Shown: positions 53,002 through 61,920, counted from the stretch's first letter. The stretch: 64,000 nt of DNA from Flavobacterium sp. HSC-32F16 (GCF_024171645.1 NZ_JALKAC010000006.1:62001-126000); one strand, 5' to 3'. The notes: a model not told the origin generated them from the sequence alone. Program-made: numbers and translations.

Positions 53002-53988
53002 TTATTTTATGCTGTAAAGAGTACCATTCTTAATTTCCTTTTTATCTAATTTTCCTTTTTGGAATAATTCTTCTAAAATAATCGAAGCATCATTAACAGA
53101 AATCTCCTGAATAATAGCATATTCTTTTGGAGCAAGCGTTGGATAAACTTCAAAAAGCGATAATGCATTCTTATTTTCAAACTTTTTCTTTTTGGCCTCA
53201 GGATATAAAGCCAGCAAAGCATCTTCATAAGAATGATACGATTTCGACCCATAAATGGTTAATCGATTGTTGTTTTCATCTGCAAAAAACAAAGTTGGAA
53301 AACCTCTTACACCAAGACTTTTGGCCAGATTTAAATCGTCGCGAAAAAGTTTTACCGCATCAATTTCATAGTCTTTTTTTAGTTTTTCAATATCCAGATC
53401 TGCCAGTTCTGCGGCTTCGGCAATGTTATCCCATTTGGCAATATTCTTCTTTTGGAGATACAATTTCTCACGAAGAATGCGCATAAATCCCACTGCTTTT
53501 TCTTTACTCTGAATCTGCGCCGCTTTCATAGCAATACAAGACGGATAAGACGAATCCAGTGGATCTTCAAGCCAGACATTACCATCAATTGGCATTTCGT
53601 AATATAGACTGGCTTCATCCCAATGGTGTGCCACGTCAGATGGTTTACTTATGCCGCCGCTGTTGTAATTCCAATCCGGCAGTAAACCGCCCATTCTGTA
53701 ATCAATTTCAAAATATTCGCCATATTCCAATTTCAGTTTTCGCAGCTGCGGTTCAATTCCCCAGCACGAAGAACAAATAGGATCAGTATAATAAATTATT
53801 TTAACGGGTTTATTTTCTGTTTTAATAATTGTTTTTTCATTTAATGTTTCGCTGCTTGGCATTTCACACATACCGCTTACGGGATCACACAATAACGGAT
53901 TTGTTTTGTTTTCGTTCATTTTCGAGTTAGTTTGCGACTGGCAGTTCGTACTGCAAATCAAGATTAACAACAGCGGCAGTATTTTCAT
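53002..53988 (-). CDS. Secreted DsbA-family thioredoxin-fold protein
   Basis: The product has 328 residues with an N-terminal export signal (MKILPLLLILICSTNC). The active site is DPICSSCWG (CxxC at 72-75), and the cis-proline loop is GVRGFPTLFF near 225. The helical insertion and length match the FrnE/YjbH-like branch of DsbA proteins. Two further cysteines (CDPVSGMC, 34-41) lie between the signal and the thioredoxin fold and may form a pair or bind metal. It should act in the periplasm in disulfide chemistry. It is divergent from the HxlR regulator gene, 85 bp away, and is probably controlled by it. Confidence 0.9.
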   Translation of the reverse strand: MKILPLLLILICSTNCQSQTNSKMNENKTNPLLCDPVSGMCEMPSSETLNEKTIIKTENKPVKIIYYTDPICSSCWGIEPQLRKLKLEYGEYFEIDYRMGGLLPDWNYNSGGISKPSDVAHHWDEASLYYEMPIDGNVWLEDPLDSSYPSCIAMKAAQIQSKEKAVGFMRILREKLYLQKKNIAKWDNIAEAAELADLDIEKLKKDYEIDAVKLFRDDLNLAKSLGVRGFPTLFFADENNNRLTIYGSKSYHSYEDALLALYPEAKKKKFENKNALSLFEVYPTLAPKEYAIIQEISVNDASIILEELFQKGKLDKKEIKNGTLYSIK

Positions 53989-54073
53989 AACAACTGTTTT
54001 AATTACGCTTAGGTTTTTTACTTTTACGCAAAGTTCGCCCGTATTTAATCACAAGTCAATTAGTCTAAAAAAG

Positions 54074-54391
54074 ATGACTACAGAAAACAACCCCCAAAAA
54101 AAGAACGAATGTCCGGCTCAGGGACTTCTAAAATTATTATCAGGTAAATGGAAACCACAGATTTTTCTTTTGGCAGAAGCCGGTCCATTACGCTTTAACG
54201 GACTTTTGCGAGACATTAAAGGTGCTAATAAACAATCATTAGCGGTTGCGTTGCGTGAACTAGAGGAATTTGGACTTTTAGATAAAAACATAATCAAATT
54301 AAAACCGCTTCACATCGAATACACATTATCTGAAAAAGGAAAATCCCTTATTCCGGTATTTAAACAGCTGGAATTTTTTTCGGAGAAATAA
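54074..54391 (+). CDS. HxlR-family winged-helix transcriptional regulator
   Basis: With the ATG at 54074 the protein has 105 residues (MTTENNPQKKNECPAQGLLKLL), the normal size; in-frame starts further upstream would overlap the divergent gene's promoter. The HxlR pattern is complete: a Cys near the N-terminus (NECPAQG), KLLSGKWKPQIFLL, GPLRFNGLLRDIKGANKQSLAVALRELEEFGLL and YTLSEKGKSLIPV. In the family the N-terminal Cys senses oxidants, quinones or electrophiles. Control of the divergent DsbA-type gene is inferred. Confidence 0.93.
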   Translation: MTTENNPQKKNECPAQGLLKLLSGKWKPQIFLLAEAGPLRFNGLLRDIKGANKQSLAVALRELEEFGLLDKNIIKLKPLHIEYTLSEKGKSLIPVFKQLEFFSEK

Positions 54392-54479
54392 TTAAGATTG
54401 TATTATCAATTGTAAAGTAATTGCAATCTTACAAGGAATTATGTATTTTCACGTTTCGTAAAATATATAAGCCCAAGCT

Positions 54480-55076
54480 ATGATTGAGATACATAAAAAA
54501 GACGATATTTTAATTCCGTTTACCAAAATTGGAGATGCCGATTGGAAAATCAACACTCAAAAAATTATCGAAGCCATTGCAGATAATTATGGAGACGATT
54601 TAAAAAAGCCTGTTTCAGAGGAAGAGGTTCTCGCTCTCGAAACAAAATTGGGTACTTCTTTACCAGAAAATCTAAAACTATTTTACCAGACATTCGGAAT
54701 CGCAGATATTGGCGAACAGCTTCAGGATTTTGAAGAAGTCGACTGGATTAAAGACATCTGGTCAGATGCACCGCAATACGGCCCGGATTTTACAGAACAA
54801 GACCAACAGTTTTTACCTTATTTAATTTCTTTTAGTGATTATTTAGGAAACGGAAATATGTTTTGCTTTCACAGCGAAACAAAAGAAATCTATTATTACG
54901 ATCACGACGATGCACCTTATTTAACCAAAATGTTTGACTTGGTTGATGATTACTTAAAAGGCTGTTTGATTTTTGCCCAAAATGATTTTTCAGAAAATAA
55001 AGAAATAGACGACTGGACAGAAGAAATAGCCAATGATCTTTTTGGTAAAACGACGGTTAGAAAATGGAGATATTAA
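54480..55076 (+). CDS. SMI1/KNR4 (SUKH) family protein
   Basis: The protein has 198 residues, acidic and cytosolic. The SUKH core is seen in VSEEEVLALETKLGTSLPENLKLFYQTFGIADIGEQLQDFEEVDWI, then FLPYLISFSDYLGNGNMFCFHSETKEIYYYDHDDAPYL and a C-terminal helix. SUKH proteins are mostly immunity proteins that neutralise nuclease or other toxins of polymorphic toxin systems; some are general regulators. It begins a plus-strand series of 13 genes. A possible promoter (TTG at 54421-54423, TATTTTCA 54444-54451) lies just upstream. Confidence 0.9.
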   Translation: MIEIHKKDDILIPFTKIGDADWKINTQKIIEAIADNYGDDLKKPVSEEEVLALETKLGTSLPENLKLFYQTFGIADIGEQLQDFEEVDWIKDIWSDAPQYGPDFTEQDQQFLPYLISFSDYLGNGNMFCFHSETKEIYYYDHDDAPYLTKMFDLVDDYLKGCLIFAQNDFSENKEIDDWTEEIANDLFGKTTVRKWRY

Positions 55077-55142
55077 ATCTTCACAGAAATAATTTTAAAT
55101 ACATGGTTATATAGAATTTAATCTATGTGTTGATATTTTAAA

Positions 55143-55862
55143 ATGCTTAAAATGAATTGCATACAAAAAATAAAGCGTCTTTATGGACTTTCGGATAAGG
55201 AAAACTACGGATTCTTAGAAACTGAAATCCTTGCACTTGAAAAAGATTTAGAAACAGTACTTCCTTTAAAACTCAAAGAATATTATTTAGAACTAGGGAA
55301 AGAGGAAAACCTTAATTATTCTTTTAACAGGCTCTTGAAACCAGATAATGAAGTTGGATTTTCAGATGATGATTATTTGGTTATTTATGAAGAAAATCAA
55401 GTTGTAGCTTTCTGGGGAATTAAAAAAGAAGATTTAAAATTAGATAATCCGCCAGTTTACGGCAATTACGATACAATTGAAAAATCGGATTGGGAAATTG
55501 AAACTCAAACGACCGAGAATTTCTTTTTATTTATGGCTGTTTTTAACGGAACTTTGGGCGGATTAAAATACAATGGGAACCATTTTGGTGCTATTGATTT
55601 AGATAAAGTAAAGTTTGTAGAAGAGAATTGGACATTGGTGCCGGAAATCAGCAGAGACAATCAAAAAGTATATACAGATGATTTTTACGATGTAATTAGT
55701 TTCTCTTTTGATAAAGAAAACAATTGCACGGCAGCATTTATTGGATCAAGCGATCAGGAACGATTCGATCATATTCTGGATAAAATAGATATAGAATGGT
55801 CTTATCTTTCCTATGATGATGACGAAGATTATGATGATGACGAAGATGAAGAAAACAAATAA
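55143..55862 (+). CDS. SMI1/KNR4-like acidic protein with 18-bp tandem duplication at its 3' end
   Basis: The protein has 239 residues from ATG 55143, or 236 from ATG 55152. N-terminal IQKIKRLYGLSDKENYGFLETEILALEKDLETVLPLKLKEYYLELGKE and the later YLVIYEENQVVAFWGI follow the SUKH plan (an amphipathic helix with a conserved LP, then a WG-containing strand). The C-terminus is an acidic run made by a duplicated coding unit (YDDDED twice). It ends 2 bp before the next SUKH gene. An immunity-type role is inferred from family and company. Confidence 0.85.
   Translation: MLKMNCIQKIKRLYGLSDKENYGFLETEILALEKDLETVLPLKLKEYYLELGKEENLNYSFNRLLKPDNEVGFSDDDYLVIYEENQVVAFWGIKKEDLKLDNPPVYGNYDTIEKSDWEIETQTTENFFLFMAVFNGTLGGLKYNGNHFGAIDLDKVKFVEENWTLVPEISRDNQKVYTDDFYDVISFSFDKENNCTAAFIGSSDQERFDHILDKIDIEWSYLSYDDDEDYDDDEDEENK
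55812..55847 (+). repeat. Perfect tandem duplication of an 18-bp unit
   Basis: TATGATGATGACGAAGAT occurs twice with no gap (55812-55829, 55830-55847) within the 3' end of the coding sequence. It is in frame and adds YDDDED. It is typical of replication slippage and may vary between strains. Confidence 0.92.
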
Positions 55863-55864
55863 TT

Positions 55865-56542
55865 ATGTGGTTTAGTAAATTCACTTTTTTCGATAAACAG
55901 CCTGGTTTATCAGAATTAATTTCAGAAGATTTTTTTACAAAACCATTTGCAAAAGAAGAATTTGACAATTTTCCTGATATAGACAGTTTGTATCCAAACG
56001 GAAAAACCTCTGAATATTTTCCTATTCCGGAACAGCTTCGATTACCAGAAGAATGTATCGAGCTTCTGCGCTATTCAAATGGAGGTGGTATTATAAACGG
56101 AGAACGTGAGTTTGGCTTTTTCTCATTCGAAACCATTCGGGAAATGTATATTAATTATGGATTTCCTATTTGGGCGCCGGCATTTCTTCCAATAGCATTT
56201 AATGGCGGAGGGAAATTTTATGCATATGATCTTAGAGAAAAAGAAGGTTTTCCGATTGTTTTGGTTCCAGCCGGAAATTTAGGTTATGATGATGACTGCT
56301 GGGTGTTTTTAGGAAATACACTCGAAGAAGTTTTGAGTAAAACCACAAATGTAGAAGAGGAACTCGATATACTTTATCCTGAAAAAGAACTTTCAGGAAA
56401 AGAACTTCAATACAAACAACTGCGTATCGAATTGAAAGAACTGGAAGAAAATAAAACGAAAAATCAAATTGATTTAAAAACCTATCTGCTTTCGAAAAAA
56501 CGAATAGAAGCAGATTTGAAGAAATTACAAGAAAACGAATAA
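55865..56542 (+). CDS. SMI1/KNR4 (SUKH) family protein
   Basis: The protein has 225 residues. Core motifs are LYPNGKTSEYFPIPEQLRLPEECIELLRYSNGGGIINGEREFGFFSFETIREMY and FLPIAFNGGGKFYAYDLREKEGFPIVLVPAGNLGYDD, a clear SUKH domain. A C-terminal coiled coil of about 50 residues (KELQYKQLRIELKELEENKTK) is an extra and might mediate oligomerisation. It begins 2 bp after the previous gene and precedes the next by 7 bp, so these genes share a transcript. Confidence 0.92.
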   Translation: MWFSKFTFFDKQPGLSELISEDFFTKPFAKEEFDNFPDIDSLYPNGKTSEYFPIPEQLRLPEECIELLRYSNGGGIINGEREFGFFSFETIREMYINYGFPIWAPAFLPIAFNGGGKFYAYDLREKEGFPIVLVPAGNLGYDDDCWVFLGNTLEEVLSKTTNVEEELDILYPEKELSGKELQYKQLRIELKELEENKTKNQIDLKTYLLSKKRIEADLKKLQENE

Positions 56543-56549
56543 AACTATA

Positions 56550-57911
56550 ATGAGAGAATTAAATTACTTAGTGAAAATTGAAGGAAACGAATTGCTTTTG
56601 GAAAGATTCATTGAAGCTGTAAACAACGGAACGGTTAAAATAGACAAAGATTATCCAAATCCTTATCTGCTGGATACGGGAGAAAAATTTCTTTTGGATA
56701 AAATCATTGAATATTTTTTCCAAACCAGACCTTTCTCAAAAGACCATTATATTGCTTTTTTTGAAACATTAAGAAAGTTAAACGGTTTTAATAGTTACTA
56801 TTATTCGCTTGGAAAACAAACAGAAGAATTGGTTTTTAATACTTTTGAAAGAGTTAAAAAAGGCAAATACAAGATTTTTATTCCTAAAACAGAAGAAAAT
56901 CATTCAAAACCAGACTTGGCAGAAAATGAAAAAGAACTCTTAAGCTTTTTATGTTATTTAGCCGTTTCTCATATTAAATACGGCCCAAGTTATGCCTCGG
57001 TTACTGCAAATGAATATTTTGATATCGTAACCGAATTAGGTTCTGATGAAGTAGAAAAACTTAAGAAATTTGGAACAGGAAAACTCCCAAAACAACTAAC
57101 AAATTATAAAGACAGCGATTTTTCAGGCAAAGCCAATGATGTTTTTGCCACAATACAGATTAAACTGATTAATGAAACTGAAGAAAGTTATGGTAAAGCT
57201 TTAAACTTTGTAAATAATCTTCTTAAATCAGATTTTCCTAAGAGTTATGAAATAGCGTTTTCATCAAAAAACAAAGAAGTACTTCCGGTAAAAGGACTTC
57301 CAAAATGCGGACAGAACTACTTGTTTGCCGGAGCTGTAAAATATCCAAAATTACATTCTCAAATTCTCGAATACATTGGCCTTGCCAAACATAAATATGA
57401 ATGGTACAATAACCTTGAAGACGAAAATTGTGCAATGCCTTCGACTTTTGCCGTTTTTGCATTGGGTTTACAAGACAATAAGTATTTTGATACGCTGATT
57501 GATTATTACCAAACAGTTGATGAAGAACACCAGTCGATCCAGGCAAAATTTACTCCGGTATTTTTAGAAAAATTTGGAGTAAACCAAAAATCAATTCAAG
57601 TATATATTAATGCGCTTTTATCTATGCAGGAACATCCGCATAATAAAGCCTTTATTTCCTGTTTCTGCACTGAAAACAGTCTGAAATTATTATTAGACAG
57701 CAAAGAAAATTTTGCATCTTATTATTTTACAGATGAAAATTTAAAAGAATACTCAGATAGTGAAAATAGTATTGAGGAAATGACAGATTACTGCAGGGAA
57801 AGTGTGATGTATACCTCTTTTGGACAAAGTAAAGGTTTTAGTAAAATTGCGAAAGGATTAAATGATGAACAAAGATTGATATTTGAAAAATTACAGATTG
57901 CAGATAAATAA
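56550..57911 (+). CDS. Large cytosolic protein, probably DUF6138 family
   Basis: The protein has 453 residues, no signal peptide or membrane span, mostly alpha-helical by composition. LHSQILEYIGLAKHKYEWYNNLEDENCAMPSTFAVFALGL followed by VDEEHQSIQAKFTPVFLEKFGV fits what I recall of the DUF6138 family. The biochemical role is unknown. It is embedded in the SUKH series with 7 bp before and 1 bp after it. It could be a large immunity protein or the effector of the series; nothing in its sequence suggests a toxin active site. Confidence 0.75.
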   Translation: MRELNYLVKIEGNELLLERFIEAVNNGTVKIDKDYPNPYLLDTGEKFLLDKIIEYFFQTRPFSKDHYIAFFETLRKLNGFNSYYYSLGKQTEELVFNTFERVKKGKYKIFIPKTEENHSKPDLAENEKELLSFLCYLAVSHIKYGPSYASVTANEYFDIVTELGSDEVEKLKKFGTGKLPKQLTNYKDSDFSGKANDVFATIQIKLINETEESYGKALNFVNNLLKSDFPKSYEIAFSSKNKEVLPVKGLPKCGQNYLFAGAVKYPKLHSQILEYIGLAKHKYEWYNNLEDENCAMPSTFAVFALGLQDNKYFDTLIDYYQTVDEEHQSIQAKFTPVFLEKFGVNQKSIQVYINALLSMQEHPHNKAFISCFCTENSLKLLLDSKENFASYYFTDENLKEYSDSENSIEEMTDYCRESVMYTSFGQSKGFSKIAKGLNDEQRLIFEKLQIADK

Positions 57912-57912
57912 A

Positions 57913-58293
57913 ATGTGGAGCGATATATACAATTACTATAATATTCAAAGTGATTTATCATTTTCTCAAAAAGAAAGCACAAAAACAGTTATTGATATTA
58001 TAGTACAGACTAAATATTTTAAGCAGAATGGAAATCAGAACTTTTCTAATGCGGATGGTTTTCCTTGGGTAGATTTAGTTTTAGTGGAAACTAAAGATGG
58101 AAATTTCGCTGTAAAAGAAAAAGAAAATCCATTTATTAATATGATAGCAATTGTTTGTTCTAAAAGAGAAGGAGTTGACCAAACGCTTTACATTAAAACT
58201 TTTTTGGAAATTGCAAAAGCCTTAAATTGGAAGTTGTATTTGGAAGAAGATGACGAAGGAAATGAAAATATAGAAATTACGAGTTTAATTTAA
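57913..58293 (+). CDS. Unrecognised small acidic protein in the immunity-like block
   Basis: The ATG at 57913 (MWSDIYNYYN) lies 1 bp after the preceding stop and gives 126 residues; an in-frame ATG 30 bp upstream would overlap the previous gene. It has an alpha/beta composition with GFPWVDLVLVETKDGNFAV and FINMIAIVCSKREGVDQTLYIKTFLEIAKALNWKLYLEEDDEG. I do not recognise the family. Context (size, acidity, coupling to neighbours) is that of an immunity protein. Confidence 0.75.
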   Translation: MWSDIYNYYNIQSDLSFSQKESTKTVIDIIVQTKYFKQNGNQNFSNADGFPWVDLVLVETKDGNFAVKEKENPFINMIAIVCSKREGVDQTLYIKTFLEIAKALNWKLYLEEDDEGNENIEITSLI

Positions 58294-58302
58294 AACAACA
58301 TA

Positions 58303-58836
58303 ATGCTGGCAATTAAAAATAGAGAAGAAATTAAAAACAGTCTTTTATCAGAAAAGAAGGTTGTCAGGAACTTTCCTAAATCAGTTTCTTTTCCTTTTGA
58401 TCCATTTTACAAGGATATCATTACTCAAATTAAGACTATTGAAATTTCGGCTGAATGTATTTTGTTTGACAGCGTACAATCTTTTAATGAAACCAAAGAA
58501 TTTACTGATCCGGATTATTGGACAGAAAATTACAGTAAAGATCAAATCAATGAATTCTGGTTTTTTGCACAAAACGGACAAGGAGATTATTGGCTGTTTG
58601 ATGATAAAAACAAAGTGTATTTCTACGATCATAATCAGGAACAAATGTGTCGGGAAAATTTTATTGACCTTGATTTGAATTTCGAAAAATGGCTTCAGTT
58701 TTCTTTTCTCAACAAGCAATATGAAGAATATTATGATCTGGAAGATGAAATCAACGAAGTGATTAAAACGGAATACAAAAACAAACTAAGAGAAATCAGC
58801 AAATCATTATTGGAAAATTATCCTTTTGAAATCTGA
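58303..58836 (+). CDS. SMI1/KNR4-like protein
   Basis: The protein has 177 residues and is acidic. EFWFFAQNGQGDYWLFDDKNKVYFYDHNQEQM followed by FEKWLQFSFLNKQYEEYYDLEDEI is the C-terminal half of the SUKH plan (a FxxNGxGDxWxxD strand and WL.F helix). The N-terminal helix is less typical. It lies 9 bp after the preceding gene and 18 bp before the next. Immunity-type function is inferred. Confidence 0.82.
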   Translation: MLAIKNREEIKNSLLSEKKVVRNFPKSVSFPFDPFYKDIITQIKTIEISAECILFDSVQSFNETKEFTDPDYWTENYSKDQINEFWFFAQNGQGDYWLFDDKNKVYFYDHNQEQMCRENFIDLDLNFEKWLQFSFLNKQYEEYYDLEDEINEVIKTEYKNKLREISKSLLENYPFEI

Positions 58837-58854
58837 TTTATTAAAGCAAAAAAC

Positions 58855-59790
58855 ATGTCAAACGCACAAAACCTAATAAACGAAATATCGACTTTCCTGG
58901 ATAAATTTTCTTTAAAGAAAAACACATTAACAAAAGAAGATCTAATCAGCTTTATTGAAGAAAAATGGGCAGAAGCTGATGATGAAAAATACAATATTTA
59001 TCAGGCTTATATAATCGCAGGCAGAATGACTAATGAATATATCTGGAAAAAAGATTTCCTGAATATGATGCGATGGCTTGAGATTAATGATCGTCATGCA
59101 GCTTCGGGCAGAAATGAACCATATATTCTAAATTATTACAGAGGACAATGCTGCTTGGAATGTGGAAATGAAGAAAAAGCATTAGAATATTTTTATTTGT
59201 GCTACAACGAAAATCCAGATTATATCTTTACCAGAGCGCCATTTTGCTATGATTTTTTCAATAAACACTTAGAAAATCCGCGTGAACTTCCAAAAGAAGA
59301 AGAATATGATGACTTTTTTGATTCTGTTGAATTAGAAGAATGGCAGTCTTTTTTTGATGAAGAAGAAATAATCCAGTGTGAAATTTTATTTGATGACGAA
59401 GAGGAGGAAGAACTTTCTGAAGAACACGAAAACGGAATCAATTATCTGGAAAGCAATCAAACGGAAATACTCGAAAGCATTTTAACAGAATTATTGAAAG
59501 TATATCCCAACTGGCAGAAAGATTATGGTTACAGCGAAGAGGACAAACCAGATTTTATGCCGGACATTAAGGAAATAAAAGATTTTGCTAGTTTGATATC
59601 GCCGTCTACAGTTTATATTACTTCTGTTTTTAAAGATGATCTGCCGTATATCGGTTTTCTTTTCTCCTGTTCATGGGACAGCGAACATGGTTTGGGCGTG
59701 ATGACGCATAAAAACAGAATTATTGAAATAGGAGGTGCCGATACTGCATTTTTAACCTGGATTGCTGAAAAGGATAATGATAAAAATTGA
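58855..59790 (+). CDS. Two-domain protein with C-terminal DUF6985-like domain
   Basis: The protein has 311 residues. The N-terminal half is helical and TPR-like (YYRGQCCLECGNEEKALEYFYLCYNENPDY), followed by a very acidic linker (FDDEEEEELSEEHENG). The C-terminal part (VYITSVFKDDLPYIGFLFSCSWDSEHGLGVMTHKNRIIEIGGADTAFLTW) resembles DUF6985, a domain found in immunity-like genes. It is cytosolic. It may combine a binding platform with the immunity fold. Confidence 0.8.
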   Translation: MSNAQNLINEISTFLDKFSLKKNTLTKEDLISFIEEKWAEADDEKYNIYQAYIIAGRMTNEYIWKKDFLNMMRWLEINDRHAASGRNEPYILNYYRGQCCLECGNEEKALEYFYLCYNENPDYIFTRAPFCYDFFNKHLENPRELPKEEEYDDFFDSVELEEWQSFFDEEEIIQCEILFDDEEEEELSEEHENGINYLESNQTEILESILTELLKVYPNWQKDYGYSEEDKPDFMPDIKEIKDFASLISPSTVYITSVFKDDLPYIGFLFSCSWDSEHGLGVMTHKNRIIEIGGADTAFLTWIAEKDNDKN

Positions 59791-59816
59791 AAGGAATAAT
59801 CTAGTGAAAAAAAGCA

Positions 59817-60188
59817 ATGAATCAAGAACAGTTTAAAAGTAATTTGCTAAAAACGATATCAGAAATTATAGAGGACTCCGAAAATAAAACGATTGTGTTT
59901 ACAGTAAACCCAGTTAAAGAAACGAATGTCACTTATAATTCAACAGATGATTTTGTTTTAAAATGGGTTTTAACTGAAAAAAATATAATTGGAAGATTGT
60001 TTAATACCGATGAAGTTGTTACACTTTTATCATTTCCCAATCACAGATATACGTTGTGGATAAAGGTTAATTTAAGTGAAACTTCAGAAGAAAAACTAAT
60101 TTTTGAATTAAGTATAAGTATGAGATTTCGAACACCCACTCAGCTAAAACATATTGACACAGGACATCCTCCTTTTATAAAAGGATAA
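59817..60188 (+). CDS. Unrecognised small protein in the immunity-like block
   Basis: The protein has 123 residues, no signal peptide. Beta-rich segments (NKTIVFTVNPVKETNVTYN, FVLKWVLTEKNIIGRLFN, RYTLWIKVNLSETSEEKLIFELSISMRF) suggest a small beta-sandwich. I do not recognise the family. It starts 26 bp after the preceding gene and is followed by an 88-bp gap. Confidence 0.7.
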   Translation: MNQEQFKSNLLKTISEIIEDSENKTIVFTVNPVKETNVTYNSTDDFVLKWVLTEKNIIGRLFNTDEVVTLLSFPNHRYTLWIKVNLSETSEEKLIFELSISMRFRTPTQLKHIDTGHPPFIKG

Positions 60189-60276
60189 TGAAATAATTAA
60201 AAAAATAGTTCTAAGCAGAATATAAAAGCAATAAGTAAAATACCTTGAAAAAAAATATTCATTTAAATAACTGCAA

Positions 60277-60999
60277 ATGAAACAAGAAACATTTGATATT
60301 ATCGAATTACGTCCAGCTACAAAACATTATTACGGAGACAGTTTAAAAATGCCTGAAATCCTGTTAGAAGATGGATTGCTGGTAAAAGCAGAAACATTGG
60401 ATATTCCGTTAGGACATTCCCGTTACGGCGGTCCAATTGCTGATCTTCCAAAAGATTTTCAATATCCTGATGATTTGCGTTTTGCTGCTCAATTGGATTT
60501 AAAACAAATTGCGCCGCATGATAAATTGGGACTTTTACCTAAAACCGGACATTTATTCTTTTTTGCTGATATTATGGAAGATAAAGGCTTGGTAGTTTAT
60601 GCCGATATGGATAACAGTGAATTAATAAGAGTCGTAAAAGACCATGAAGATAATTTTTTTGAAGGCGTATTGATAAAAGAAGCCTTTGCATCAACAGAGA
60701 AACTTTCGAGCCGTTACCGCGAACCGGAATACGAAGATGAAGAAGAATATACAAACGAAGATGGATTATTATGGGATTATTTTGAAGGAAGTGAAACCTC
60801 TAAAATCTTCGGCATTTTTACACATTGCCAATATCAGGAAGAAAATATATTAGAAGTAGTCAATTCTGATAAAATAGTGCTTTTACAAATTGGAGAAAAC
60901 GGATTTAATGACGAAGGTGTTTTTAGTGTATTAATTGATAAAAATGATCTTAAGAATCTGAATTTTAATAATTGTGAATTTCACTGGGGACAATCGTAA
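60277..60999 (+). CDS. YwqG/DUF1963-family protein
   Basis: The protein has 240 residues. The family signature is clear: GHSRYGGPIADLPKDFQYPDDLRFAAQLDLKQIAP, GLLPKTGHLFFFADI, and the end IVLLQIGENGFNDEGVFSVLIDKNDLKNLNFNNCEFHW. YwqG-like proteins accompany toxins in Gram-positive and Bacteroidota loci and are regarded as immunity or inhibitor proteins; the exact partner is unknown. An acidic insertion (REPEYEDEEEYTNED) lies in the middle. It is preceded by 88 bp and followed by a 168-bp gap with degenerate repeats. Confidence 0.88.
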   Translation: MKQETFDIIELRPATKHYYGDSLKMPEILLEDGLLVKAETLDIPLGHSRYGGPIADLPKDFQYPDDLRFAAQLDLKQIAPHDKLGLLPKTGHLFFFADIMEDKGLVVYADMDNSELIRVVKDHEDNFFEGVLIKEAFASTEKLSSRYREPEYEDEEEYTNEDGLLWDYFEGSETSKIFGIFTHCQYQEENILEVVNSDKIVLLQIGENGFNDEGVFSVLIDKNDLKNLNFNNCEFHWGQS

Positions 61000-61019
61000 A
61001 ATGATATAAAAATTTAGCT

Positions 61020-61125
61020 TCGAATTCCGTAGATCGCCCAATAGCTTTCGGGATCAATTCGTTGTAAAAATATATAATATACGGCTGTAAGTTCCATTTA
61101 TGGCGCAAGCCCAAAAAAAACTCTA
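61020..61125. repeat. Degenerate intergenic repeat, copy A
   Basis: The stretch shares scattered words with 63540-63690: ttcgttgtaaaaatat, then gtaagttccat and later caaaaaaaactc, in the same order. It looks like a worn copy of a short interspersed element and lies just before the DKNYY gene. Confidence 0.5.
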
Positions 61126-61167
61126 ATCAATTGGAAATAATTAGATAAAAATAAAAAGAAAGTGATC

Positions 61168-61920
61168 ATGATTAATGATTTAGGACACGGTTATAAAATT
61201 ATTGATAACAAATTCATTCTTTGTTATGAAAGCGAAGTGTTTAAAAAGTTTTACAAAACGATTGACTTTGAAACTTTTAAAATAAGAGACACAAATGCAG
61301 AATATGATAGAGATGGTTTTGCTTCGACGATTTATTTTACAGATAAAAACCATGTTTATATTCAAAGTGCTTTTACCAGTTTTTCCATAATAGAACATGC
61401 TAAACCCGATGATTTTAAAGTAATAGATATTAAAAAAGGATATACATTTTCGAATGGAAACTATTTTCGGCATACTGATAAAATGCCTTTTGACTTGAGT
61501 AAAGGAAAACATCTTAATAATTATCATATTCAGGTAGAGGATAAATTATATTTTGGAGACGTAAAGTTGATTGAAAATGCCGATTTGGAGTCTTTTGTAA
61601 TTCCGTATCCGGAATTAATTGAGAACTTAGCTTTAGATAAAAATCATGTTTTTTTTAAAGGAGAAGTAATTCCAGAAGCAGATTCAAAAACATTTAAAAT
61701 TTTGGATGGATGCTTAAACGGCACTTATTATTTGGAATGCGATAATGCTTTTTATGCGAAAGATGCCAAATATGCGTATTTTGTCAGAACAATCAGCAAT
61801 GAAGTAAAAGTGATAAAAACCAAGAGCCTGAACGATTTCCATTTCAAAGTTATAGATGAAAGAGGATATGCTTTCGATAAAGAATACAGTTATTATATGG
61901 GAAAACGAAGTAAATTATAA
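61168..61920 (+). CDS. DKNYY-family protein
   Basis: From the ATG at 61168 (MINDLGHGYK) the protein has 250 residues; a GTG two codons upstream is less likely. DKNYY-type repeats are seen as variants of TDKNHVYIQSAF, LDKNHVFFKGEVI and AKDAKYAYFV, each pairing a displayed value with a residue count (HAKPDDFKVID, EADSKTFKILDG, TKSLNDFHFKVID). Members are beta-repeat proteins of unknown biochemical role, common beside SUKH genes in Bacteroidota. It ends 4 bp before the next gene. Confidence 0.88.
   Translation: MINDLGHGYKIIDNKFILCYESEVFKKFYKTIDFETFKIRDTNAEYDRDGFASTIYFTDKNHVYIQSAFTSFSIIEHAKPDDFKVIDIKKGYTFSNGNYFRHTDKMPFDLSKGKHLNNYHIQVEDKLYFGDVKLIENADLESFVIPYPELIENLALDKNHVFFKGEVIPEADSKTFKILDGCLNGTYYLECDNAFYAKDAKYAYFVRTISNEVKVIKTKSLNDFHFKVIDERGYAFDKEYSYYMGKRSKL

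Noticed and set aside
58361-58719. Open frames in other phases over the SUKH-like gene at 58303
   Set aside because: They are Lys/Ile/Leu-rich translations of AT-rich DNA with no domain; the spacing and SUKH motifs support only the main frame.
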